Part shown: positions 24,712 through 32,987 of the stretch, one piece after another
How the letters are laid out: each line of letters begins with the position of its first letter
How positions within the stretch are numbered: position 1 is the first letter of the stretch
Assembly (NCBI RefSeq): GCF_014646275.1
Contig: NZ_BMND01000030.1
Coordinates: 1-64,000, forward strand
Direction of reading: 5' to 3'
DNA: 64,000 nt
From: Streptomyces kronopolitis
Lineage (GTDB): Bacteria; Actinomycetota; Actinomycetes; Streptomycetales; Streptomycetaceae
The notes under the pieces: model-generated
Told to the model about the DNA's origin: nothing
The model's database searches: none
The model's input: the letters and a program-made list of their open reading frames with translations, nothing else
Made by a program: the position numbers and the translations under genes

Positions 24712-25218
24712 TCACCCGCCCCCAATATCCTCCCGCCACAGCTCCGGTCGGGCTTCGATGAACTCGCGCATCATCTCCCTGCACTCCGGGTCGTTCAGCA
24801 GGACGATGTGGGTGCCGTGTTGGGTGAGCCAGGGGTGGGCGCCGGGGAAGGTGTGGGAGTCGCCGATGAGGACGCGGGGGATGCGGAATTGGCGGATCAG
24901 GCCGCTGCAGTACCAGCAGGGGGAGAGGGTGGTGACCATCGTGGTGCCGCGGTAGTCGGGTTGGCGGCCGGCGGCGCGGAAGGCGGCGGTCTCGGCGTGC
25001 AGGGAGGGGTCGTTGTCCTGGACGCGGCGGTTGTGGCCGCGGCCGAGGAGGGTGCCGTCGGGGCCGTAGAGCGCCGCGCCGATCGGGATGCCGCCCTCGG
25101 CGAGGCCGGCGCGGGCCTCGGCGAGGGCCGTGGCCAGCATGGCGCGGGCGGGTGGGGCGGGGTGGCCGTGCGGCCGGAGTGCGTCGCGGTCCGGGTCCCA
25201 GTCCTGCGTACGGTCCAT
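24712..25218 (-). CDS. Cytosine deaminase, yeast Fcy1-like
   Basis: A 168-residue zinc deaminase of the CDA fold. The zinc motif is HAET (DPSLHAETAAFRAAGR) plus SPCWYCSG. Around it the sequence follows fungal cytosine deaminase closely in pattern: EGGIPIGAALYGPDG, LGRGHNRR, TTLSPCWYCSG, IGDSHTF, and a C-terminal FIEARPELWREDIGG comparable to the conserved end of the yeast enzyme. It should deaminate cytosine to uracil in pyrimidine salvage. ATG 25218 was chosen for the length; Met27 (MLATALAEARAG) is an alternative. Bacterial CodA belongs to a different fold, so the symbol codA is not used. Confidence 0.85.
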   Translation of the reverse strand: MDRTQDWDPDRDALRPHGHPAPPARAMLATALAEARAGLAEGGIPIGAALYGPDGTLLGRGHNRRVQDNDPSLHAETAAFRAAGRQPDYRGTTMVTTLSPCWYCSGLIRQFRIPRVLIGDSHTFPGAHPWLTQHGTHIVLLNDPECREMMREFIEARPELWREDIGGG

Positions 25219-25246
25219 GGCGTCACCGTACGCCGGGGCGGTGGGC

Positions 25247-25663
25247 TCAGGGGGTCTCTTCGGGGCCGTCCGCCGTATCGCGCTTCTTGCGGCGGAGTTC
25301 CTCCTCGCGGCGGCGCAGGTCGGCCTCCGGGTCCTCGATCGGGGTCCCGTCCTGGCGGCTGTCCTCCCGCGTCTGCTCGTCCTTGAGGGAGCGGAGGAAC
25401 TCGGGGTTGTCGTCCGGGGCGACCCAGGCGGTGCCGCGGTCGCGCCGCCAGGGCGTGGCGCCGCCGGACGGGGCCGGCCGGCGCTGCTTGCCCGCCACCA
25501 GCCAGGCGACCGGCCCGACCAGCACCTCACCGAAGAGCAGGATGATCAGTACCCAGGCGACCTTGGGCAGGCCGCGCACCTGGGATTCGGGGGTGTTCAG
25601 GCAGTCGATGAACGCGTAGATCCACAGGGCCAGCACCAGGAGGAGGGGCAGATACCTGAGCAT
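25247..25663 (-). CDS. PLDc_N-domain membrane protein
   Basis: A 138-residue protein with two N-terminal membrane helices (YLPLLLVLALWIYAFIDCL and VAWVLIILLFGEVLVGPVAW) matching the phospholipase D-nuclease N-terminal domain (PF13396), followed by a charged cytoplasmic tail with a PDDNPEFLRSLKDEQ motif and an Arg/Glu coiled region (DLRRREEELRRKKRD). No catalytic phospholipase D part is present, as usual for these small actinobacterial members. Function unknown. Divergent from mqnL with 89 bases between; 28 bases upstream of the cytosine deaminase on the same strand. Confidence 0.88.
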   Translation of the reverse strand: MLRYLPLLLVLALWIYAFIDCLNTPESQVRGLPKVAWVLIILLFGEVLVGPVAWLVAGKQRRPAPSGGATPWRRDRGTAWVAPDDNPEFLRSLKDEQTREDSRQDGTPIEDPEADLRRREEELRRKKRDTADGPEETP

Positions 25664-25752
25664 TGCGGAACGGAGCCCCCTGCGCGCGGCGGCGGGCCCT
25701 CGGCGGGGCCCGGTGACCCGTCCAGGGTAGTGCGTACCCGATACTGGACGGC

Positions 25753-27213
25753 ATGGCTTACGACGATCTTCGCTCGTTCCTGCGCGCACTGGAGCGGGAG
25801 GGCGACCTCAAGCGCATCAAGGCCGAGGTCGATCCGTATCTGGAAGTCGGCGAGATCGTGGACCGGGTGCAGAAGTCCGGTGGCCCGGCGCTGCTCTTCG
25901 AGAACGTCAAGGGCTCGGCGATGCCGCTCGCCATGAACGTCTACGGCACCGACCGCCGGCTGCTGAAGGCGCTGGGCCTGAAGGCGTACGAGGACATCAG
26001 CGGCAAGATCGGCGGGCTGCTGAAGCCCGAACTGCCGCAGGGCTTCGTCGGGGTGCGCGAGGCGTTCGGCAAGCTCGCCGGCATGACGCATGTGCCGCCG
26101 AAGAAGGTGAAGGGCGAGAGCGCGCCCGTCCAGGAGGTCGTGCTCCAGGGCGACGAGGTCGATCTGGACCGGCTGCCGGCGCTGTTCACCTGGCCCGAGG
26201 ACGGCGGCTCCTTCTTCAACCTGGGGCTGACGCACACCAAGCACCCGGAGAGCGGGGTGCGCAACCTCGGCCTCTACCGCCTCCAGCGCCACGACAAGCG
26301 CACCATCGGGATGCACTGGCAGATCCACAAGGACAGCCGCAACCACTACCAGGTCGCCGCCAAGCGCGGGGAGAAGCTGCCGGTCGCCATCGCCTTCGGC
26401 TGCCCGCCGGCCGTGACGTACGCCTCGACCGCGCCGCTGCCCGGGGACATCGACGAGTACCTCTTCGCCGGCTTCCTCCAGGGCAAGCGGATCGAGATGG
26501 TCGACTGCAAGACCGTGCCGCTCCAGGTGCCGGCGCACGCCGAGGTCGTCATCGAGGGCTGGCTGGAGCCCGGGGAGATGCTGCCCGAGGGCCCGTTCGG
26601 CGACCACACCGGCTTCTACACCCCGCAGGAGCCCTTCCCGGCGCTGACCATCGACTGCGTGACGATGCGGAAGCGCCCGCTGCTCCAGTCGATCGTGGTG
26701 GGGCGGCCGCCGACGGAGGACGGGCCGCTGGGGCGGGCGACGGAGCGGTTCTTCCTGCCGCTCCTCAAGATCATCGTCCCGGACATCGTGGACTACCACC
26801 TGCCGGAGTCCGGCGGCTTCCACAACTGCGCGATCGTCTCGATCGACAAGAAGTACCCCAAGCACGCGCAGAAGGTGATGCACGCCATCTGGGGCGCGCA
26901 CATGATGTCGCTGACCAAGCTGATCGTGGTCGTGGACGCGGACTGCGATGTGCACAACCTCCACGAGGTGTCCTGGCGGGCGCTGGGCAACACCGACTAC
27001 GCCCGGGACCTCACCGTCGTCGAAGGTCCCGTCGACCACCTCGACCACGCCTCCTACCAGCAGTTCTGGGGCGGCAAGGCGGGGATCGACGCGACGAGGA
27101 AGTGGCCCGAGGAGGGCTACACGCGCGACGGGGGCTGGCCGGAGATGGTCGAGTCGGACCCGCGGACGGCGGCGCTGGTCGACCGCCGCTGGAAGGAGTA
27201 CGGACTCTCGTGA
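25753..27213 (+). CDS. mqnL: UbiD-like decarboxylase of the futalosine menaquinone pathway
   Basis: A 486-residue UbiD-family enzyme that uses prenylated FMN to decarboxylate the prenylated 6-naphthoate intermediate. Family landmarks are the N-terminal DLRSFLRALEREGDL, GMHWQIHKDSRNHYQ (flavin/Mn region) and EGPFGDHTGFYTP (conserved Glu-Gly-Pro and acid residue), plus VPAHAEVVIEGWLEPG. Overlap of its stop with the mqnP GTG and the presence of mqnM, mqnE, mqnA and mqnC in the window identify it as the menaquinone rather than ubiquinone paralogue. It needs the cofactor made by the UbiX-like product at 29533. Confidence 0.93.
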   Translation: MAYDDLRSFLRALEREGDLKRIKAEVDPYLEVGEIVDRVQKSGGPALLFENVKGSAMPLAMNVYGTDRRLLKALGLKAYEDISGKIGGLLKPELPQGFVGVREAFGKLAGMTHVPPKKVKGESAPVQEVVLQGDEVDLDRLPALFTWPEDGGSFFNLGLTHTKHPESGVRNLGLYRLQRHDKRTIGMHWQIHKDSRNHYQVAAKRGEKLPVAIAFGCPPAVTYASTAPLPGDIDEYLFAGFLQGKRIEMVDCKTVPLQVPAHAEVVIEGWLEPGEMLPEGPFGDHTGFYTPQEPFPALTIDCVTMRKRPLLQSIVVGRPPTEDGPLGRATERFFLPLLKIIVPDIVDYHLPESGGFHNCAIVSIDKKYPKHAQKVMHAIWGAHMMSLTKLIVVVDADCDVHNLHEVSWRALGNTDYARDLTVVEGPVDHLDHASYQQFWGGKAGIDATRKWPEEGYTRDGGWPEMVESDPRTAALVDRRWKEYGLS

Positions 27214-28112
27214 GCAGCGCATCAGCGGCGGTCCCGCAGCCGGGCCGGACCAAGGCGTTCCTGCGCCTGGTGATGATCGAGCACTCGGTCTTCGCGCTGC
27301 CCTTCGCCTATATCGCCGCGCTGACCGCGATGTACGAGACGGACCGGCACCTCCAGTGGGGCCGGCTGCTGCTCGTCACCGTCGCCATGGTCGGTCTGCG
27401 GACGTTCGCGATGGCCGCGAACCGGATCATCGACCGCGAGATCGACGCCCGCAATCCGCGCACCGCGCAGCGGGAACTGGTCACCGGCGCGGTGTCGGTG
27501 AAGTCGGCGTGGACGGGCGCGCTGATCGCGCTCGTCGTCTTCCTGGGCGCGGCGGCCCTGCTCAACACCCTGTGCCTGGTGCTCGCGCCGATCGCGGTGG
27601 TGCCGATGGTGGTGTATCCGTACGGCAAGCGGTTCACGAACTTCCCGCAGGCGATCCTCGGCCTCGCCCAGGCGATGGGGCCGATCGGCGCCTGGCTGGC
27701 GATCACCGGCAGCTGGTCCTGGGACGCGGTGATCCTCGGCCTCGCGGTCGGCATCTGGATCGGCGGCTTCGACCTGATCTACGCCTGCCAGGACGTGGAG
27801 ACGGACCGCGAGGTCGGGGTGCGCTCGGTCCCGGCCCGCTTCGGCATCCCGGCCGCGATCCGCGGGGCGCGCGGCTGCCATCTCGTCACGACCGGGCTGT
27901 TCGTCTGGTACGGGCTGGCGACCGGCGCCGGCGTGTTCTTCTGGCTGGGGCTGGTGATCGTGGCGGCGGCCTTCCTCTACGAGCACACGATCGTGAAGCC
28001 GCACGACCTCAGCCGGCTGAACCGGGCGTTCTTCCAGGTCAACGGCTTCATCGGGATCGCGCTCTTCGTCTGTGCGCTGCTGGATCTGCTGGTGCGCGGG
28101 CTGACGGTCTGA
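27210..28112 (+). CDS. mqnP: UbiA-family prenyltransferase of the futalosine pathway
   Basis: A 300-residue integral membrane protein that attaches the polyprenyl chain to 1,4-dihydroxy-6-naphthoate. The first Asp-rich motif is NRIIDREIDARNPRT (preceded by MAAN) and the second is YACQDVETDREVG, both required for Mg-diphosphate binding. Eight to nine hydrophobic helices cover the rest. GTG at 27210 overlaps the mqnL stop (GTGA), so the two genes are translationally coupled. The C-terminal helix (FIGIALFVCALLDLLVRG) ends directly at the stop. Confidence 0.93.
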   Translation: MSSASAAVPQPGRTKAFLRLVMIEHSVFALPFAYIAALTAMYETDRHLQWGRLLLVTVAMVGLRTFAMAANRIIDREIDARNPRTAQRELVTGAVSVKSAWTGALIALVVFLGAAALLNTLCLVLAPIAVVPMVVYPYGKRFTNFPQAILGLAQAMGPIGAWLAITGSWSWDAVILGLAVGIWIGGFDLIYACQDVETDREVGVRSVPARFGIPAAIRGARGCHLVTTGLFVWYGLATGAGVFFWLGLVIVAAAFLYEHTIVKPHDLSRLNRAFFQVNGFIGIALFVCALLDLLVRGLTV

Positions 28113-28129
28113 GCACGGAGGGCGGTCCG

Positions 28130-28190
28130 GGGACGGCGGGCCGCCCGGGGGCGACGGGCCGTCCGGGGGCGACGGGCCGTCCGGGGGCCG
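28130..28190. repeat. Short tandem repeat after mqnP
   Basis: The 18-base unit GGGGGCGACGGGCCGTCC occurs twice in tandem with diverged copies at both ends. It fills most of the 79-base gap between the convergent mqnP and DUF4870 genes. It can pair as CGGGCCGTCC-type hairpins but no clear single terminator stands out. Confidence 0.55.
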
Positions 28191-28191
28191 T

Positions 28192-28782
28192 TCAGCCCTT
28201 GCTGAGCGGCCAGGCGATCAGCCGCGGGTAGGTCCACAGCTCGCCGCGGGTCGCCTTGACCGTGGCCATGATTGCGCAGACCAGGCCGGCTATGCCGTAG
28301 GCGCCCATGATGGTGGCCACGGTCAGCAGCGGGACGGCCAGGCCGGAGCTCTGCCGCTGGGATTCCGTGGCGGCCGCGGCGAAGACGACGGCGCTGCCGA
28401 AGTACAGCACCACGCCGATGGCCGCCATGACGGCCTGGGTGATGCCGAAGTTCAGCGCCTGGGTGGCGTGGTGGCGGACGTACGGATCCTGCCTGTGGCG
28501 TGCGTTGTTGCGGACCGACAGCGGGAAGATCCAGCCGAGCAGCGCCCCCAGACCGCAGCACATCACCGAGCCGCCGGCGACGACCAGCAGGGTGCCGAGG
28601 TGGGCCCACATCGCGGAGTTCGCCGAGGCCTGCGGCGGGCGGCCGCCGTAGCCGGGCTGCTGCGGGCCGGGGTAGCCGTAGGCGCCGGGCGCGCCGCCGG
28701 GCCAGCCCTGCTGCGGGGCGCCGTACGGCTGCTGCGGTCCGCCGCCGTACGGTCCGTACCCCGGCTGCTGGTAGTCGGACAT
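28192..28782 (-). CDS. DUF4870 membrane protein
   Basis: A 196-residue protein. The first 55 residues are a disordered Gln/Pro/Gly/Tyr-rich region (QQPGYGPYGGGPQQPYGAPQ) and the remainder is the DUF4870/Tic20-like domain with four membrane helices (AHLGTLLVVAGGSVMCCGLG, LNFGITQAVMAAIGVVLYFG, and a C-terminal pair). The HHATQALNFGIT motif is characteristic. Function unknown. Convergent with mqnP and 78 bases downstream of the rhomboid gene, possibly in the same transcript as it. Confidence 0.9.
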   Translation of the reverse strand: MSDYQQPGYGPYGGGPQQPYGAPQQGWPGGAPGAYGYPGPQQPGYGGRPPQASANSAMWAHLGTLLVVAGGSVMCCGLGALLGWIFPLSVRNNARHRQDPYVRHHATQALNFGITQAVMAAIGVVLYFGSAVVFAAAATESQRQSSGLAVPLLTVATIMGAYGIAGLVCAIMATVKATRGELWTYPRLIAWPLSKG

Positions 28783-28860
28783 GGTTGCTCCCCCGTGTGC
28801 AGTGCCTGCCGCACGGTGCGGGGTGTCCTCCCCGCCCGCGGCTCCCGTTCGATTCCGAGG

Positions 28861-29454
28861 CTACGTGACGGGTCCGACAACGGGCCCGGCAGCACCGGCG
28901 CGGGCGCGCTCGCGGAAGACGAAGGCCGCCAGCACCCCGCCGATCAGCCCGAACAGATGCCCCTGCCAGCTGATCTGGCTGTCCGTCGGCAGCGCGCCCC
29001 ACAGGATCGAGCCGTACAGCGCGCCGATGACCAGGCCGATGCCGATGTCCAGGAGGGAGCGCTCGATGAAGCCGCGCACCAGGAGATAGCCGAAGAGCCC
29101 GAAGATGACGCCGGAGACGCCCGCGGTGTTGCTGCCCGGCGCGGCCGTGAACCAGACGCCCAGCCCGCTGGTGAGGGCGATCAGCAGGACGACGGCGAGG
29201 AAGCGCCGCACCCCGCTGCGCAGCGCGGCGACGAAGCCGAGCAGCAGCAGCGGCACGGTGTTCGCCACGAGATGGGCGAAGCCGAAGTGCACGAAGGCGG
29301 CGGGCACCACGTCGACCAGCTCGGCGCGCTCGCGCGGCTGGATCCCGAAGGAGTCCAGGGCGCCCCCGCTGACGGTGTCGACCCCTTCCAGCACCCACAG
29401 CAGAGCGACCCAGCCCAGCATCAGGCAGAGCGCGGGCCTCGCGCGTGATCTCAT
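28861..29454 (-). CDS. Rhomboid-family intramembrane serine protease
   Basis: A 197-residue protein with six membrane helices. The catalytic Ser is in AGVSGVIFGLFGYL (GxSG motif) and the catalytic His in WQGHLFGLIGGVL (HxxxGxxxG). The usual FVHFGFAHLVANTVPLLLLG second-helix motif (HxxxN) is complete. It is thus a minimal active-looking rhomboid. Substrates are unknown. ATG 29454 is preceded by a GGAAGGG/CGGAG region. It is divergent from mqnM by 78 bases and may share a regulatory region with it. Confidence 0.92.
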   Translation of the reverse strand: MRSRARPALCLMLGWVALLWVLEGVDTVSGGALDSFGIQPRERAELVDVVPAAFVHFGFAHLVANTVPLLLLGFVAALRSGVRRFLAVVLLIALTSGLGVWFTAAPGSNTAGVSGVIFGLFGYLLVRGFIERSLLDIGIGLVIGALYGSILWGALPTDSQISWQGHLFGLIGGVLAAFVFRERARAGAAGPVVGPVT

Positions 29455-29532
29455 CTCCGGCCGTCCCTTCCCGTCCCCCGGTGCGGCGGCCCTCGGCGGG
29501 GCCGCGCGAGGGGCGCACAGGTAAGAACGGCC

Positions 29533-30297
29533 GTGACGGGGTCCACGGTTCCGCCGGATAGGCTCGATGGCGTGGAGCCGCCGCGCAACGACACCAGCAA
29601 GCAGGACCCCGGCCGACGCCGCCCGTGGGTCGTGGGGATCTCCGGCGCGTCCGGGACGCCGTACGCGGCGTCCGTCCTGCGCGGGCTGCTCGCCGCCGGG
29701 GAGGCGGTGGATCTGATCGTCAGCCGGGCGTCGCGGCTGACCCTGCTGGACGAGACCGGGATCGCCTTCCGGGACGCCCACTGGCGCGCCGACCTGCGGG
29801 AATGGCTGGCGCGCGGGGCGGACGGCAAGCCGTCGACGTTTCCGGTGACCGAGGCGGACCTGGCGCGGGTGCGGTTCTGGCCGGCCGGGGACCTGGCCGC
29901 CGGGCCCTCGTCGGGGTCGTATCCGGTCAAGGGGATGCTGATCGTCCCGGCCAGCACCGCGTGTGTGGCCGGGGTCGCGCTCGGGCTGTCGAAGGATCTG
30001 CTCCAGCGGGTGGCGAGCGTGACGCTCAAGGAGCGCCGGCGGCTGGTGGTCGCGGTGCGCGAGACGCCGCTGAACGGTCCGACGCTGAAGCATCTGGTGA
30101 CGCTGGACGAGGCGGGCGCCGTGGTGCTGCCCGCCTCACCGGCGTTCTACGCGGGAGCGACGCACATCCAGGATCTGGTGGACTTCGTCGCGGGCCGGGT
30201 GCTCGACGCGGCGGAGGTGCCGCACCGGCTGTACCGGCGGTGGGAAGGGGAGCTGCGGGGCGGCTCCGTGGAAGGGGAGGCCCCGGACGCTCCCTAG
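29533..30297 (+). CDS. mqnM: UbiX-like flavin prenyltransferase of the futalosine pathway
   Basis: A 254-residue UbiX/Pad1-family protein that prenylates FMN to make the cofactor of the UbiD-like mqnL product. Signature segments are VVGISGASGTPYAASVLRGL, PASTACVAGVALGLSKDLLQ, RRRLVVAVRETPLN and VVLPASPAFYAGATHI. A 30-40 residue insertion (ADLREWLARGADGKPSTF...) separates the first and second thirds, longer than typical UbiX. The start is not certain: GTG 29533 gives a 30-residue polar extension; GTG 29572 is an alternative. Its stop overlaps the small minus-strand gene at 30294 by four bases. Confidence 0.9.
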   Translation: MTGSTVPPDRLDGVEPPRNDTSKQDPGRRRPWVVGISGASGTPYAASVLRGLLAAGEAVDLIVSRASRLTLLDETGIAFRDAHWRADLREWLARGADGKPSTFPVTEADLARVRFWPAGDLAAGPSSGSYPVKGMLIVPASTACVAGVALGLSKDLLQRVASVTLKERRRLVVAVRETPLNGPTLKHLVTLDEAGAVVLPASPAFYAGATHIQDLVDFVAGRVLDAAEVPHRLYRRWEGELRGGSVEGEAPDAP

Positions 30298-30428
30298 CGC
30301 TGCTCGGCTGCGGCGGCGCGGCCGAAGCGGCGCTTGGCCCGAGGTGCGGCGGACCGGTGGGCACGTGAACGATTGGCCTGGTCCTGCAGCTCGCGCATGC
30401 GGGCGTAGGCCATCTCGATCGAGTACAC
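30294..30428 (-). CDS. Conserved-looking 44-aa basic peptide
   Basis: GTG at 30428 has CAGGAG eight bases upstream, an excellent ribosome site. The product begins YSIEMAYARMRELQDQANRS and continues with AHRSAAPRAKRRFGRAAA and ends AEQR. It is amphipathic for the first 20 residues and strongly basic in the second half, which suggests nucleic-acid or membrane contact. The stop shares CTAG with the mqnM stop. It is divergent from the Lrp-family gene. No family name is known to me; the frame, ribosome site and codon bias support a real gene. Confidence 0.7.
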   Translation of the reverse strand: MYSIEMAYARMRELQDQANRSRAHRSAAPRAKRRFGRAAAAEQR

Positions 30429-30494
30429 GGTGACAACTCCTGAGAACGTCAGAGGACGAAAGATTCACAGGGTCTAGGCCCTGTATGCCTTAGA

Positions 30495-30508
30495 TTCTAC
30501 ATGCAGAA
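30495..30508. promoter_or_regulatory. Candidate operator for the Lrp-family gene and the small divergent gene
   Basis: TTCTACATGCAGAA is a near-perfect 14-bp palindrome in an AT-rich patch. It overlaps TAGAAT, a possible -10 of the small minus-strand gene. A second imperfect palindrome, CAGGGTCTAGGCCCTG, lies at 30468-30483. Lrp-family proteins usually bind such sites near their own genes. Confidence 0.35.
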
Positions 30509-30543
30509 CCCGAAAATGCGTAAAGATTGGAAGGCTTGAGGGC

Positions 30544-31002
30544 ATGGACGCGGTGGACAGGCAGCTCATCCAGGCACTTCGCGAGAACGGCCGGGCCTCG
30601 TACGCGGAGCTGGGCCGGCTCGTAGGCCTCTCCGGGCCCAGCGTCACGGACCGGATCAACCGCCTGGAGGCGGCCGGCGTGATCACCGGCTACCGCGCGA
30701 CGGTCGACGCCGCCTCGCTGGGCCTGGGGGTCACCGCGCTGGTGGGCATCTCGCTGTCGGACGCGACCGACCACGAGGACGTTGCGCACCGGCTGCGCGA
30801 CCTCGCCGAGATCGAGGACTGCTGGTTCATCGCCGGCGACGACTCGTACATGCTCAAGGTGCGGGTGGGCGATGTGGACGGCCTGGAGCGCACCATCCGC
30901 CGGCTGTCCGGCACCAAGGGCGTCTCCCGTACCCGCACCACGATCGTGCTCTCCACCAAGTGGGAGAACCGCGTCGGCGAGCTGCCCGAAGAGGGCGAGT
31001 AG
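30544..31002 (+). CDS. Lrp/AsnC-family transcriptional regulator
   Basis: A 152-residue regulator. The N-terminal helix-turn-helix reads DRQLIQALRENGRASYAELG then RLVGLSGPSVTDRINRLEAA; the C-terminal RAM ligand domain reads VTALVGISLSDATDHEDVAH, CWFIAGDDSYMLKVRVGDVD and VSRTRTTIVLSTKWENR. Proteins of this type respond to amino acids or similar small molecules and act as dimers to octamers. It sits between mqnM and mqnE in the same direction (144 bases before mqnE), so control of menaquinone genes is possible but unproven. Confidence 0.93.
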   Translation: MDAVDRQLIQALRENGRASYAELGRLVGLSGPSVTDRINRLEAAGVITGYRATVDAASLGLGVTALVGISLSDATDHEDVAHRLRDLAEIEDCWFIAGDDSYMLKVRVGDVDGLERTIRRLSGTKGVSRTRTTIVLSTKWENRVGELPEEGE

Positions 31003-31146
31003 GCCACCGGCCGCCGGACGGCACACCGGAGGCGGACGGGCGCGCCAAGGGGGCCCCGTCCGCCTCTGTTACGGGGGAGTACGCTCGACGAAGCCCGTTT
31101 CCGGCACCGAAACGGCACCGATACGGCAGAGACTGGAGGCGACCGG

Positions 31147-32322
31147 ATGGCGGCGTCGATGGATGTGGGCCTCAAGCGTGAGCTGGAGGCGAAGGTCCAC
31201 GCCGGGGAGCGGCTGACCCGCGAGGACGGTATCGCCCTTTACGAGTGCGACGACCTGGCCTGGCTGGGCGGGCTGGCCCACGAGGTGCGCACGCGCAAGA
31301 ACGGCGACGTCGTGCACTTCAACGTCAACCGCCACCTCAACATGACGAATGTGTGCACCGCGTCGTGCGCCTACTGCTCCTTCCAGCGCAAGCCGGGGGA
31401 GAAGGACGCGTACACGATGCGGATCGAGGAGGCCGTCCGCCTCGCCAAGGCGATGGAGCACGAGAACCTCACCGAGCTGCACATCGTCAACGGTCTGCAC
31501 CCGACCCTGCCGTGGCGCTACTACCCGCGCTCCCTCAAGGCCCTCAAGGAAGCCCTCCCGGACGTCTCGCTGAAGGCCTTCACCGCCACCGAGATCCACC
31601 ACTTCGAGACCATCTCGGGGCTGAGCGCCTCGGAGATCCTCGACGAGCTGATCGAGGCCGGTCTGGAGTCGCTGACCGGCGGCGGCGCGGAGATCTTCGA
31701 CTGGGAGGTGCGCCAGCACATCGTCGACCACCGCACCCACTGGGAGGACTGGTCGCGCATCCACCGCCTGGCGCACGAGAAGGGTCTGAAGACCCCGTCG
31801 ACGATGCTCTACGGGCACATCGAGGAGCCCCGCCACCGCGTCGACCACGTGCTGCGGCTGCGTGAGCTGCAGGACGAGACCGGCGGCTTCCAGGTCTTCA
31901 TCCCGCTGCGCTACCAGCACGACTTCGTGGACATGCAGGACGGCAAGGTCCGCAACAAGCTCCAGGCCCGCACGACGATGGCGACCGGCGCCGAGGCGCT
32001 GAAGACCTTCGCGGTCTCCCGCCTGCTGTTCGACAACGTCCCGCACGTCAAGTGCTTCTGGGTCATGCACGGCCTGCAGACCACCCAGCTCGCCCTGCAG
32101 CACGGCGCCGACGACATGGACGGCTCGGTCGTCGAGTACAAGATCACGCACGACGCGGACAACTACGGCACGCCCAACAAGCTGACCCGCGAGGACCTGC
32201 TGGAGCTGATCCGGGACGCCGGCTTCCGCCCCATCGAGCGCAACACCCGCTACGAGGCCATCCGCGAGTACCCGGGCCCGGACCCCGAGCGGCGGGAGTC
32301 GCCGCAGCCGATGCGCCTCTGA
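31147..32322 (+). CDS. mqnE: Aminofutalosine synthase MqnE (radical SAM)
   Basis: A 391-residue radical SAM enzyme that joins the enolpyruvyl group of 3-[(1-carboxyvinyl)oxy]benzoate, the MqnA product, to the adenosyl radical to give aminofutalosine. The [4Fe-4S] cluster motif CTASCAYC is Cys70, Cys74, Cys77. FNVNRHLNMTNVC, HIVNGLHPTLPW, TATEIHHFETISGLS and the C-terminal KITHDADNYGTPNKL are family-typical and distinguish it from MqnC. The rest folds as a TIM barrel. Downstream of the Lrp gene with its own 5' gap. Confidence 0.96.
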   Translation: MAASMDVGLKRELEAKVHAGERLTREDGIALYECDDLAWLGGLAHEVRTRKNGDVVHFNVNRHLNMTNVCTASCAYCSFQRKPGEKDAYTMRIEEAVRLAKAMEHENLTELHIVNGLHPTLPWRYYPRSLKALKEALPDVSLKAFTATEIHHFETISGLSASEILDELIEAGLESLTGGGAEIFDWEVRQHIVDHRTHWEDWSRIHRLAHEKGLKTPSTMLYGHIEEPRHRVDHVLRLRELQDETGGFQVFIPLRYQHDFVDMQDGKVRNKLQARTTMATGAEALKTFAVSRLLFDNVPHVKCFWVMHGLQTTQLALQHGADDMDGSVVEYKITHDADNYGTPNKLTREDLLELIRDAGFRPIERNTRYEAIREYPGPDPERRESPQPMRL

Positions 32323-32367
32323 ACGGGCGGCGGTCCGCTGTCAGTGGCGGGAGTTAGGGTCCGGGGC

Positions 32368-32892
32368 ATGAACGTCCGCTTCGACCTGGACCCTTCCGTC
32401 ACCCCCGCCCTCCGTGACGGGATATGCGCGCTGTGGACCGATGTCTCCAACGCCGACGGCGCCGTCGGCTTCGTCCCGCCGGTGACCCCGGAGGATGTCC
32501 GCCCCGAGCTGCTGAGGCATCTGGCGGCGATGGCCGAGGGCCGCACCCGGCTGCTGGTCGGCCGTGATCCGGACGGCCGGGTCGTGGCCGCGGCGTTCCT
32601 CACGCTCAACACCCACCGGCTGATGCGCCACTGGCTGTGGGTCTACACCGTCATGGTGCACCCGTCCCTCCAGGGCCGCGGGGTCGGCCGGGAGCTGATG
32701 GCCGCGGTCGCCGACGCCGCCCGCTCGCTCGAAGGGATCCGCGGCATCCGCCTCACCTGCCGCGGCGGCACCGGCCTCAGCCGCTTCTACGCCTCCTGCG
32801 GCTACAAGGAGGTCGGCCGGGTCCCCGGCGCGATCAAGGTCGCCGACGGGGACGTCCGGGACGACATCACCATGTGGCAGGAGCTGGCCTGA
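32368..32892 (+). CDS. GNAT-family N-acetyltransferase
   Basis: A 174-residue GNAT protein. The acetyl-CoA pyrophosphate-binding loop is VMVHPSLQGRGVGRELMAAV, with RLTCRGGTGLSRFYASCGYK as the later conserved motif (here a Gly-Gly-Thr insertion). Typical single-domain length. ATG 32368 was chosen; the frame is open 24 bases earlier. It lies 45 bases after mqnE and could be cotranscribed, but a metabolic link is not apparent. Acceptor substrate is unknown. Confidence 0.9.
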   Translation: MNVRFDLDPSVTPALRDGICALWTDVSNADGAVGFVPPVTPEDVRPELLRHLAAMAEGRTRLLVGRDPDGRVVAAAFLTLNTHRLMRHWLWVYTVMVHPSLQGRGVGRELMAAVADAARSLEGIRGIRLTCRGGTGLSRFYASCGYKEVGRVPGAIKVADGDVRDDITMWQELA

Positions 32893-32987
32893 CCGCGGGT
32901 CCGGCGGGGGGCGCGAAGATCGCCCGAAGCGCTGTGCTTGACTGGATGCAGACCCTTTAGGTTGCCGTTGAGGAGAAGGTCCCATCC

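Noticed and set aside
28130..28190. A CRISPR-like array from the repeated 18-base unit
   Set aside because: Repeats are directly adjacent, too few and without spacers; no cas genes.
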